Of a stretch of 5,572 nucleotides of DNA, positions 1-5,213 are shown piece by piece (the first letter of the stretch is position 1; the number at the start of each line of letters is the position of its first letter). The notes beneath the pieces are model-generated. The model was not told the origin of the DNA. It ran no database searches and saw only the letters and a program-made list of their open reading frames with translations. The position numbers and the translations under genes are program-made. Origin of the DNA: an uncultured Synechococcus sp. (GTDB taxonomy: Bacteria; Cyanobacteriota; Cyanobacteriia; PCC-6307; Cyanobiaceae); NCBI GenBank assembly GCA_913040905.1, contig CAJWIC010000099.1, forward strand, positions 1 through 5,572. Direction: 5' to 3'.

Positions 1-589
1 TCATGTTGCAGAGCTTGCTGTCCTTGTAGGCCTTGCCGGGCTTGAACGGCTTGCCACTGGCCATCGACACCGGCTCCTGGAAACCGGCCTCGAACCCCGA
101 CAGATCCCCCAGATCAGCGGGGGCAGGGATGGGGATCTTGCCTCCCAGTTCCTTGGAGTTGGCCGTCACCGTTCCCAGAATCACCACCCGCTTGGACGGG
201 TGAGAGGAAGCCTTGAGGCGATCCAACAGCAACTGCACCAGCAGGAAATGGCCGAAGTGATTGGTAGCCATTGAAATCTCGTAGCCCTGGGGCGAACGCT
301 CCGGCTGCTTCAGCTTCGGCTTATACACGGCTGCATTGCAGACCACGGCGTCCAGTTGTTCGGGCAAGGCATCCACCGCCCGACGGACACTGTCGAGATC
401 GCCCAGATCCATCAACACGTGCTGGAGACGGTCCTTCGGCAAGTCCATATCGTCGGCCGCTGCGGCGGCCCGCTGCGGGCTGCGATTGGCCGTGATCACC
501 GTCCAGCCCCGCTTCACCAAAGCGCTGGTGGCATTCAATCCCACACCTGATGTGGTGCCGGTGATCAGAACGGTGCCAGGCGTGGACAT
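1..589 (-). CDS. por: Light-dependent protochlorophyllide reductase, N-terminal 196 residues (3' end outside window)
   Basis: This enzyme (also called Pcr or LPOR) uses NADPH and light to reduce protochlorophyllide to chlorophyllide, the penultimate step of chlorophyll a synthesis. The ATG at 589-587 opens a frame with no stop down to the window edge. The protein is a short-chain dehydrogenase. A Rossmann loop TGTTSGVG lies at residues 10-17, NAAVYKP at 85-91, and TNHFGHF at 109-115. The catalytic Tyr188 and Lys192 lie in YKDSK, followed by the family-typical LCNM. The YKP and NHFGHF segments and the [11 protein letters not shown] block separate LPOR from general dehydrogenases. The family is about 320 residues long, so roughly 40 percent is missing here. 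No clear ribosome binding site precedes the ATG. It is the last gene seen of the likely psaM-unknown-por transcript. In relatives the chlL/chlB/chlN genes often lie near por, but that cannot be seen here. Confidence 0.97.
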   Translation of the reverse strand, partial: MSTPGTVLITGTTSGVGLNATSALVKRGWTVITANRSPQRAAAAADDMDLPKDRLQHVLMDLGDLDSVRRAVDALPEQLDAVVCNAAVYKPKLKQPERSPQGYEISMATNHFGHFLLVQLLLDRLKASSHPSKRVVILGTVTANSKELGGKIPIPAPADLGDLSGFEAGFQEPVSMASGKPFKPGKAYKDSKLCNM

Positions 590-657
590 CAAGACAGGGC
601 CGGAAGGCTGCCAGTCTGCCGGTCAACACTCGGGGAGCCCGTGGTCGGTCACGATTC
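590..657 (-). other. Intergenic leader between the 122-residue protein gene and por, with a weak imperfect hairpin
   Basis: This 68-base gap separates the stop of the unknown gene from the por ATG. It contains an imperfect inverted repeat, with arms at 600-608 and 614-622 and a 5-base loop. The outer four pairs are CCGG/CCGG, and mismatches lie inside. On the minus-strand RNA it would sit about 10 bases before the por ATG, where a ribosome binding site would be expected. The pairing is short and mismatched, so a role is only a possibility. I see no convincing separate promoter. Confidence 0.3.
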
Positions 658-1026
658 TCAGCGCCAGATCACCCGCAGACGGTTGGGTGCAATCCATTGG
701 TCCTGCTCACTCAGCAACCGCTTTTCACCGCCGATACTGAACAGGCGATCAAAGCGATGCTGCAGGATCTCCAACTTCTTCGACTCAAGATTCACCACGG
801 CGGCGATCTCACGATGGCGGTCCAGTCGTTCCTGGTAAGCCACCGACAGCCTTACCACGCTGATGCAGCCCACGACAACTAGCGCTGACTTGGCTGCCAG
901 AGCGATCAGGCTGCAATGAAGCTCCTGCCGGTCGAGCTGACGTTGGATGAAAGCGGCGCGGTTGACGGCGGCCTCAGCCGAGGCCTGATCCCTGAAAGGA
1001 GATGGCTTTGCCTTGGACGCCGTCAC
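658..1026 (-). CDS. Unrecognised small single-pass membrane protein (122 residues) between psaM and por
   Basis: I do not recognise a named family. The start must be the GTG at 1026-1024: an in-frame TGA lies at 1038-1036 and no other start codon lies between. The first 37 residues are polar and rich in Ala, Gln and Arg. One hydrophobic segment follows at about 39-62 (SLIALAAKSALVVVGCISVV and beyond). A charged, heptad-like stretch at about 65-96 (QERLDRHREI to LQHRFDRLF) could form a coiled coil. The C-terminus is compact, ending in APNRLRVIW plus Arg. This suggests an anchored protein with a helical stalk and a short conserved-looking tail. It lies 35 bases after psaM and 68 bases before por, in the same direction, so it is probably cotranscribed. 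A link to photosystem I or pigment supply is inferred from position only. The ribosome binding site is weak. Confidence 0.82.
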   Translation of the reverse strand: MTASKAKPSPFRDQASAEAAVNRAAFIQRQLDRQELHCSLIALAAKSALVVVGCISVVRLSVAYQERLDRHREIAAVVNLESKKLEILQHRFDRLFSIGGEKRLLSEQDQWIAPNRLRVIWR

Positions 1027-1061
1027 TGCGACTGCTCAGATGTCCGCTTGTAACGCAGCGA

Positions 1062-1166
1062 TCAGGCCTCGTAAAGGCTGATGGAGAGACGCAGGGCCAG
1101 CACAGCAGCATGGGCAGCCACCACAAGAGCGATAAACACTTCAGCCGAAGTCAGAGCAGTGGCCAT
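1062..1166 (-). CDS. psaM: Photosystem I reaction centre subunit XII (PsaM)
   Basis: PsaM is a single-helix subunit of photosystem I in the thylakoid membrane. In the cyanobacterial structure it lies near the interface between monomers of the trimer. The gene is only 34 codons plus TGA. It starts at the ATG 1166-1164 and ends at 1062. The protein opens with MATALTSAEVF, has one hydrophobic helix at about 10-26 (VFIALVVAAHAAVLALR), and ends RLSISLYEA. The pattern of an N-terminal ALT, then ALVVA, then LA-x-RLS and a terminal LY matches PsaM, whose usual length is 30 to 34 residues. No strong ribosome binding site is visible. It is the first gene of the likely psaM-unknown-por transcript and diverges from crr6 across 83 bases. 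Its small size makes it easy to miss, but length, helix and tail all agree. Confidence 0.95.
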   Translation of the reverse strand: MATALTSAEVFIALVVAAHAAVLALRLSISLYEA

Positions 1167-1249
1167 GGGACAGAAGACACAAGCGATCCCATTGTTCTCC
1201 CTCAGCAGGGCTTCAGGCCATCATTCGCAAAGGCCTGTCACACCTGTCG
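1167..1249. promoter_or_regulatory. Divergent control region between psaM and crr6
   Basis: These 83 bases separate the psaM ATG (minus) from the crr6 ATG (plus), so promoters for both directions should lie here or extend into the genes. On the minus strand AACAAT (1196-1191), 24 bases before the psaM ATG, matches four of six bases of a -10 box. No matching -35 box stands at proper spacing. No clear plus-strand promoter is visible. The region also holds the inverted repeat at 1214-1237. Its role is inferred from position; the promoter elements themselves are weak. Confidence 0.5.
1214..1237. repeat. Inverted repeat CAGGCC-N12-GGCCTG in the psaM/crr6 gap
   Basis: CAGGCC at 1214-1219 and GGCCTG at 1232-1237 form a perfect 6-base inverted repeat with a 12-base AT-richer spacer. 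The flanking bases do not pair. The arm centres are 18 bases apart, somewhat under two helical turns, which would suit a dimeric DNA-binding protein better than an RNA hairpin with such a long loop. It ends 12 bases before the crr6 ATG. No known cyanobacterial operator is recognised, and 6-base arms of this composition can arise by chance. Confidence 0.35.
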
Positions 1250-1720
1250 ATGGAACCGGTTCAGATCAACGCCGAGGCGATCCGGCGTCTCGACCTCACC
1301 CCCCTGCAGCCCTGGAGCAGCCAACCGCTGCCGTCCCTGTTGGAGTTAGGCCCTGCCCTGGAGCTGCAGTTCGACTGGCCGCGTGATCCTTCGGATCCCC
1401 GGGAGCTTGCCGAATGCCCCGAGCCAAGGCTCTGGGCCCTGCGAGCCGATGCCCGATATCCCTGGCTACCACTGCTGCTGGAGCGCGACCAGGGCAGTTT
1501 GATCCGCCACGTGGCCATGGTGGTGCCCCACAGCTTCAACCGCAGTGAAGGGCTGCGCTTCGAACCCCAGGCCCTCGAGCTGTGGATCACCCACCGGCTG
1601 ATGCAACTGGATGATCTCTGCACCTCCACGCTGGGGCTCTCGCAACGGGGCAATCTGTCGCAGATGGCAGCCTCCCTTGGATACGAACTGGATGCAGGCT
1701 TCTGGACCCTGTTGAGCTGA
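1250..1720 (+). CDS. crr6: CRR6-like protein (DUF1817), NDH-1 complex assembly factor
   Basis: The 156-residue soluble protein matches the cyanobacterial and plastid CRR6 family. In plants, CRR6 is needed for assembly of the NDH subcomplex containing NdhI, and the cyanobacterial homologue has been linked to NDH-1 maturation and cyclic electron flow. Recognisable blocks are FDWPRDPSDPREL at 41-53, PRLWALRADARYPWLPLLLE at 59-78, and AMVVPHSFNRSEGLRFEPQALEL at 89-111 (the segment around VVPHSF is typical). The C-terminal segment around MAASLGYELD at 139-148 is also typical. There is no signal peptide or membrane helix. The length is normal for the family. The ATG at 1250 gives the expected N-terminus (INAEAIRRLDL). 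It diverges from psaM and ends two bases before the convergent transporter gene. The assignment rests on remembered family motifs, which match well. Confidence 0.92.
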   Translation: MEPVQINAEAIRRLDLTPLQPWSSQPLPSLLELGPALELQFDWPRDPSDPRELAECPEPRLWALRADARYPWLPLLLERDQGSLIRHVAMVVPHSFNRSEGLRFEPQALELWITHRLMQLDDLCTSTLGLSQRGNLSQMAASLGYELDAGFWTLLS

Positions 1721-1722
1721 GA

Positions 1723-2496
1723 TCAGACCAGCAGCAGATGCAGTGCCCGCCGGCAGCTGTCCACCGCCAGAACGATGGCCAGGCCCCGCAGCAGCCGCAC
1801 CAGCAGCACCGCATCGAAACGGTCCAGCCGGCTGGCAGCCCACTGGGCCGCCAGGGCCGCCACGCCCCCCAGCACCAGGCCCATCCAGGGCACCCCTCGC
1901 CCCTCATGCAGGAACTGCAATGAAGCTGCGGAGGCGGAGCAGAACACCGCCACGGTGCTGAGGCGCACCGCCCGATGGATGGGAACCCCCAGAGGTCCGT
2001 TCATCAGCGGCACCATCACCAGGCCACCACCGAGGCCAAGCATTCCGGCCGTCCACCCGGCAATGCAGCCAACCCCCGCCAACAATCCCACCTGGGCATT
2101 GGTCTCCTCGTCCTCACCCGCTGTCTCCTCGTCTTCGCGCACGCGCACGGCAAAGGCCAGAACCACATAGATCAACGTCTGCATCACCAGCAGAAGCCAG
2201 CCGGACACCACCCCCGCCAGACCGCCGAACAACAGCGCCGAACCAAAGGCCGACGCACCGATGGCAACACCGGTGCGAACCGGGAGAGATCCACTGCGCA
2301 GGTGGGATACCAGGCCCGCCAGAGCCGTGGGAACGATGGCAAAGCTGCTGGTGGCCAGAGCCTGATGGGGCGGGAGATCCAACCAGAGCAGCAGGGGCGC
2401 GAAGATCAGTCCACCTCCGATGCCCAGCAGGCCGGCCAACCCACCGGCCAGCAGGCCAAGGCCGATCAGCAGGGGGATGTCCCACCAGGGCAGCAC
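1723..2496 (-). CDS. TauE/SafE-family membrane transporter (sulfite/organoacid exporter type)
   Basis: This is a 257-residue inner-membrane protein of the TauE/SafE (DUF81) family. Members are thought to move small anions such as sulfite, sulfoacetate or other organic acids; the substrate here cannot be told from sequence. The two-fold internal repeat is clear: GLLGIGGGLIFAPLL at residues 22-36 and GMLGLGGGLVMVPLM at 151-165, each beginning a hydrophobic half. I estimate about eight membrane segments. The halves are joined by a very acidic linker at 120-134 with a repeated EDEET. The start is GTG at 2496-2494, the only start codon before the first helix, because an in-frame TGA lies just upstream. 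A GAG seven bases before it could serve as a weak ribosome binding site. Its start faces the ligase gene across 26 bases, and its stop faces crr6 across two bases. Confidence 0.93.
   Translation of the reverse strand: MLPWWDIPLLIGLGLLAGGLAGLLGIGGGLIFAPLLLWLDLPPHQALATSSFAIVPTALAGLVSHLRSGSLPVRTGVAIGASAFGSALLFGGLAGVVSGWLLLVMQTLIYVVLAFAVRVREDEETAGEDEETNAQVGLLAGVGCIAGWTAGMLGLGGGLVMVPLMNGPLGVPIHRAVRLSTVAVFCSASAASLQFLHEGRGVPWMGLVLGGVAALAAQWAASRLDRFDAVLLVRLLRGLAIVLAVDSCRRALHLLLV
2102..2136 (-). repeat. Short direct repeat (14 bases, period 21) coding the acidic EDEET linker
   Basis: GTCTCCTCGTCCTC at 2102-2115 recurs with one change at 2123-2136, exactly 21 bases (seven codons) apart. On the minus strand this codes EDEET-AG-EDEET in the linker between the two halves of the TauE-type transporter. 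It looks like a small in-frame tandem duplication. Because it preserves the frame and lies in a loop, it probably does not harm the protein. Confidence 0.6.
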
Positions 2497-2522
2497 GTCA
2501 TCGCTCGCTCACGATCACCAGC
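2497..2522. promoter_or_regulatory. 26-base divergent gap between transporter and ligase genes
   Basis: The two genes start head to head with only 26 bases between the GTG at 2496 (minus) and the ATG at 2523 (plus). I see no -10 or -35 box and no strong ribosome binding site for the plus gene here. The promoters for each gene must therefore lie inside the coding sequence of the other, or leaders must be very short. The role is inferred from layout only. Confidence 0.35.
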
Positions 2523-3275
2523 ATGCCGACCGCCGGATCCCCTGGCCGACTCATTCCCAACCTGATCGCAGACGGTCCGACCCAGATGGCCATCGACGCG
2601 ATGCTGCTGGATCAGGCCAAGCAGGCCCCGGTGCTGCGGTTTTACCAGTGGGATGGGCCCTGGCTATCCCTGGGCCGCCATCAGCGGAACATGCCCCAGC
2701 ACTGGGATCAACTGGCCAAGGAGGGATGCCTTCGGATGGTGCGTCGCCCCAGTGGCGGCCAGGCCGTGCTGCACGCGGGGGGGCTGACCTATGCACTGAT
2801 CTGGCCCTCAGCGCCACGCCGACGCAAGCAGGCCTACCGAGAGGCCTGCCAATGGTTGATCGATGGCTTCAGTCAACTGGGGCAGCCGTTGCAGTTCGGG
2901 GACGATCCCGCCGGCGTCAACGGCAGCAACTGCTTTGCCAGCTCCACCGCAGCGGATCTCGTGGATCCCGCCGGCGTGAAACGCATCGGCAGTGCCCAGT
3001 GCTGGCAGCGGGGACGCCTGCTGCAGCACGGCGAAATCCTGCTGGACCCTCCGCCAGCGCTCTGGCAGGCCGTGTTCGACGAAGCAGCCCCACCCCCTGC
3101 ATCCCAGGGAATCGACCGCCGGACGTTGGTCCAGACCCTGGTGGATGCCATGGCTATCGCCTGGCCTGATGTGTGCTGGAACGAGGTGCCCCTGAGTGAC
3201 GACGAACGTGATCAGGTGGCGGCCCGTTACCGATCGGATGGATCGGCACTTGCCGGCATCGACGAAACGATCTGA
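2523..3275 (+). CDS. Lipoate-protein ligase A family protein, LipM-like octanoyltransferase
   Basis: This 250-residue cytoplasmic protein belongs to the biotin/lipoate A/B ligase-transferase fold. It probably moves an octanoyl or lipoyl group onto lipoyl-domain proteins such as glycine cleavage H or 2-oxoacid dehydrogenase E2. Visible motifs are LRFYQWDGPWLSLGRHQ at 38-54, the binding loop RRPSGGQAVLH at 74-84 followed by LTYAL, and GVKRIGSAQ at 151-159 with the conserved Lys153, then LQHGEILLD at 167-175. Cys137, in NCFASSTAADL, sits 16 residues before this Lys, the place of the acyl-accepting Cys in LipM, which favours transferase over ATP-dependent ligase. No separate LplA-type C-terminal domain is present. 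The ATG at 2523 keeps the expected N-terminal strand (RLIPNLIADG); no other upstream start is in frame. No good ribosome binding site is seen. The last 49 bases overlap the protease gene on the other strand. Confidence 0.92.
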   Translation: MPTAGSPGRLIPNLIADGPTQMAIDAMLLDQAKQAPVLRFYQWDGPWLSLGRHQRNMPQHWDQLAKEGCLRMVRRPSGGQAVLHAGGLTYALIWPSAPRRRKQAYREACQWLIDGFSQLGQPLQFGDDPAGVNGSNCFASSTAADLVDPAGVKRIGSAQCWQRGRLLQHGEILLDPPPALWQAVFDEAAPPPASQGIDRRTLVQTLVDAMAIAWPDVCWNEVPLSDDERDQVAARYRSDGSALAGIDETI

Positions 3276-4516
3276 GGCAGCATCACCAGCCCCATTGGGT
3301 AGCGGTTATGGCGCCGGGCCTCATCCAGGATCGGTGCAGGCAAGCGCACCCCTAAGCGCTTGAGCACCGCTTCACCGATGTCCATGCGGTCCACCGTGCC
3401 GGCGGGAAGCCCGGCTGGGCTCAGCACCAACGCCCGGCCCTGTTCCGTGGCCTCCACAGCCTTGATGGCCTGCCAGATGGGTGCCGAGTCAGCAATGGAG
3501 GGGAGAGACTCCAGGGGGCGGAGATGGTCGCCGACGGTCTGCGAGTCCCATTGCTGAACGGGAAGATCCCGCAGGGGCTGGTCATCCACCCAGCCCAGCC
3601 AGTGGGGACCACGGCAGATCAGCACCCAATCCGCTCCACGCTTGGCGTCGTCCTCCTGAAGACGCAGCTGACTGAGCCGACGCAGGGGCTGATCGGCTTC
3701 CATCACCCTGAAACGACGGCTGGCGGCATCAGCCACCTTCAGATCCTGCAGAACCTGATGCAGCGCCAGCATCTGGGACTGGCTGCGATTCGCTCCAAGC
3801 CCGAACCAGCCGATCAGCATCAACATCACGCCGTTGAAGCCACCTCCCTGCAGCAGCAGCAGGCCCCCCAGCACAATCATCAACGTGGAGAGTGCACGAC
3901 CGGAGGCCGCGGCCACCTGCATCCCTCGCTTCTGACTGCCACTGAACTGCCAGACCAGCGCCTTGAGAATCAATCCCCCATCCAGCGGCAGACCCGGCAA
4001 CAGGTTGAACAGCCCGAGCATCAGGTTGAGCAGGCCGAGCTGAGTGCAGAGCAGCGTGAGCAGAGGACTCACACCAGCGGCCGGCACCGCTGAAAGCAAC
4101 AAACCGAGGGCCAATGACAGGCTGACGAGGGGACCGGCGGCAGCAATGCGCAAACTGCCCATCGCCGTGGTGCACTCCTTCTCGACCCGGGCAATCCCTC
4201 CCAGATGGAACAGGGTGATGCTGAGCACCTTCACCCCTTCACGAACAGCCATCACCGCATGACCGAGTTCGTGCAACAACACCGATAAAAACAGCAGCAA
4301 CGCTGTCGCCAGACCCAACCCCCAACTCACCGACAAGGGAACGGCTGGCGTGAGCTCAGAGGCATATCGCCCCTGGAAGAGCATGGTGAAGATGGCAAGA
4401 GCAAACAGCCAGCTGGGCTGGATCCGCAGCGGAATGCCCCGAAAGGTCAAGAGTGTCCAGCCTTCTCCCACCGCTGCTCCATGGCGTCGCTGCCCCGGAA
4501 GGGGCGTGTCAACCAT
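3227..4516 (-). CDS. M50 family (site-2-protease type) membrane zinc metalloprotease with C-terminal CBS-like region
   Basis: This intramembrane protease cuts membrane-bound substrates such as anti-sigma factors in known relatives; its target here is unknown. Residue numbers count from the ATG at 4516. The family N-terminus GIPLRIQPSW (27-36) leads into helix 1. HELGH at 82-86 supplies two zinc-binding histidines and the catalytic Glu83, and NLLPGLPLDGG at 171-181 supplies Asp179. Several further helices extend to about 242. The soluble region from about 263 to 420 resembles a degenerate pair of CBS domains, which often bind nucleotides. The ATG at 4516 is the outermost start, but a GTG at 4471 (residue 16) has a better ribosome binding site (GGAG, five bases away) and begins GEGW, close to the usual family start. 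I cannot decide between them. The last 16 codons overlap the ligase gene, and the start abuts trpF. Confidence 0.95.
   Translation of the reverse strand: MVDTPLPGQRRHGAAVGEGWTLLTFRGIPLRIQPSWLFALAIFTMLFQGRYASELTPAVPLSVSWGLGLATALLLFLSVLLHELGHAVMAVREGVKVLSITLFHLGGIARVEKECTTAMGSLRIAAAGPLVSLSLALGLLLSAVPAAGVSPLLTLLCTQLGLLNLMLGLFNLLPGLPLDGGLILKALVWQFSGSQKRGMQVAAASGRALSTLMIVLGGLLLLQGGGFNGVMLMLIGWFGLGANRSQSQMLALHQVLQDLKVADAASRRFRVMEADQPLRRLSQLRLQEDDAKRGADWVLICRGPHWLGWVDDQPLRDLPVQQWDSQTVGDHLRPLESLPSIADSAPIWQAIKAVEATEQGRALVLSPAGLPAGTVDRMDIGEAVLKRLGVRLPAPILDEARRHNRYPMGLVMLPQIVSSMPASADPSDR
4477..4480 (-). promoter_or_regulatory. Possible ribosome binding site for an internal GTG start of the M50 protease
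   Basis: Read on the minus strand, GGAG stands five bases before GTG at 4471-4469. This is better placed than anything before the ATG at 4516, where AGGA lies only two bases away. If used, the protein would be 414 residues and would begin with GEGWTLL. It would then no longer overlap the trpF start at 4515. Confidence 0.4.
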
Positions 4517-5204
4517 GATCCTAAGGAGATCAGCCTGCAGGATCTTGCGCGATCAATCCACCGCTCCAGCCGTGAAGATCTGCGGCCTCACCGACATTGA
4601 GCAGGCGTTGGCGATCGCCGCCATGGGCGCCGACGCCATCGGCGTGATCGGCGTGGCAAGAACCCCCCGCTTTGTCGAGGACACCCCTCGCCGGAATCTG
4701 TTCAGCCAGCTTGAGCAGCAGTTCCCTGAACTCCAACGGGTCTGGGTGGTGGCCGACGCCTCAGACGTGGTACTCGATGCAGCACTGCAAGGCAAGGGAA
4801 CCCCAACAGTGGTGCAGCTCCATGGCGATGAATCACCGGCGCAGTGTCTGGCGTTGCGGCAACGCCACCCCCGAACGCGGTTTTGGAAGGCCCTGCGGTT
4901 ACGCAGCCTGGACGACCTGGCAGCGGTGGAGAACTATCTGGGATCCGTGGATGCCCTGCTGCTGGATGCCTGGAGTCCGGATCAGCTGGGGGGCACGGGC
5001 CACCGGCTTCCCCTGGACTGGTTGGCGGAAACCCGTCTAACCCTGCCCTGGTGGTTAGCCGGCGGCATCAGCGCTGAATGGGTCCCCGAATTACTGGAAC
5101 GCGTGACACCCGACGGACTTGACGCGTCAAGCCGACTTGAGGTCCGTCCTGGTTGGAAGGACCTCAAGAAAGTGAACGCTTTGCTGTCAGCGGTTCGGAC
5201 CTGA
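4515..5204 (+). CDS. trpF: Phosphoribosylanthranilate isomerase (TrpF)
   Basis: TrpF converts N-(5-phosphoribosyl)anthranilate to the ribulose-phosphate isomer (CdRP) in tryptophan synthesis, in the cytoplasm. The protein is a single TIM barrel. VKICGLTD at residues 20-27 carries the catalytic base Cys23. ADAIGVIG lies at 39-46, VVQLHGDE at 99-106, and LLLDAW at 148-153 with the catalytic acid Asp151. The phosphate-binding loops are LAGGIS (181-186) and LDASSRLEV (202-210), followed by KDLKKV. All key residues are present. The start is uncertain. ATG 4515 gives 229 residues and has GGAAGGGG about ten bases upstream. TTG 4545 would give 219, and GTG 4572 would give 210, beginning directly at KICG. 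A strong AAGGAG at 4523-4528 fits none of these with normal spacing. ATG 4515 shares two bases with the protease ATG on the other strand. Confidence 0.97.
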   Translation: MILRRSACRILRDQSTAPAVKICGLTDIEQALAIAAMGADAIGVIGVARTPRFVEDTPRRNLFSQLEQQFPELQRVWVVADASDVVLDAALQGKGTPTVVQLHGDESPAQCLALRQRHPRTRFWKALRLRSLDDLAAVENYLGSVDALLLDAWSPDQLGGTGHRLPLDWLAETRLTLPWWLAGGISAEWVPELLERVTPDGLDASSRLEVRPGWKDLKKVNALLSAVRT

Positions 5205-5213
5205 CGATCAGGT
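5199..5213. terminator. Perfect small hairpin spanning the trpF and folE stop codons (possible bidirectional terminator)
   Basis: ACCTGA (5199-5204), loop CGA (5205-5207) and TCAGGT (5208-5213) form a perfect 6-base stem. The trpF stop is the end of the left arm and the folE stop, on the other strand, begins the right arm, because both genes end in ACC TGA. A second hairpin lies at 5218-5233. Neither is followed by a T-run in either direction, so a classical intrinsic terminator is not shown. Confidence 0.35.

Noticed and set aside
1047..1054. GTTACAAG on the minus strand between psaM and the unknown gene, resembling half of an HLR1 (RpaB) light-response site.
   Set aside because: Only one imperfect half is present, with no second half at the right spacing, and it lies after psaM rather than in its promoter.
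1717..1726. CTGAGATCAG palindrome at the convergent crr6/transporter ends.
   Set aside because: Two facing TGA stops two bases apart make most of this palindrome automatically; the stem is only four pairs and no T-run follows.
1975..2565. A 196-codon plus-strand frame opposite the transporter gene.
   Set aside because: Its product is rich in Gln, Arg and His with no motif, and it is antisense to a clearly recognised membrane protein.
2420..3169. A 249-codon open frame on the plus strand overlapping the ligase gene.
   Set aside because: It is rich in Arg, Pro, Gly and Ser with no domain, and lies out of frame over the well-supported ligase; this is typical of high-GC shadow frames.
3524..4093. 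A 189-codon plus-strand frame opposite the M50 protease gene.
   Set aside because: It has low-complexity Gln/His composition and is antisense to codons for conserved membrane helices and the zinc-ligand motif LPLDGG.
4350..4514. Extension of the trpF frame upstream to an ATG at 4350.
   Set aside because: The extra 55 residues lie antisense to the N-terminal part of the M50 protease, have no TrpF homology and would make the protein far longer than the family.
4611..4618. A single GCGATCGC octamer (HIP1-type palindrome) inside trpF.
   Set aside because: HIP1 is a repeated genome signature in some cyanobacteria, but only one copy was noticed in this window and it is explained by the codons for Ala-Ile-Ala.
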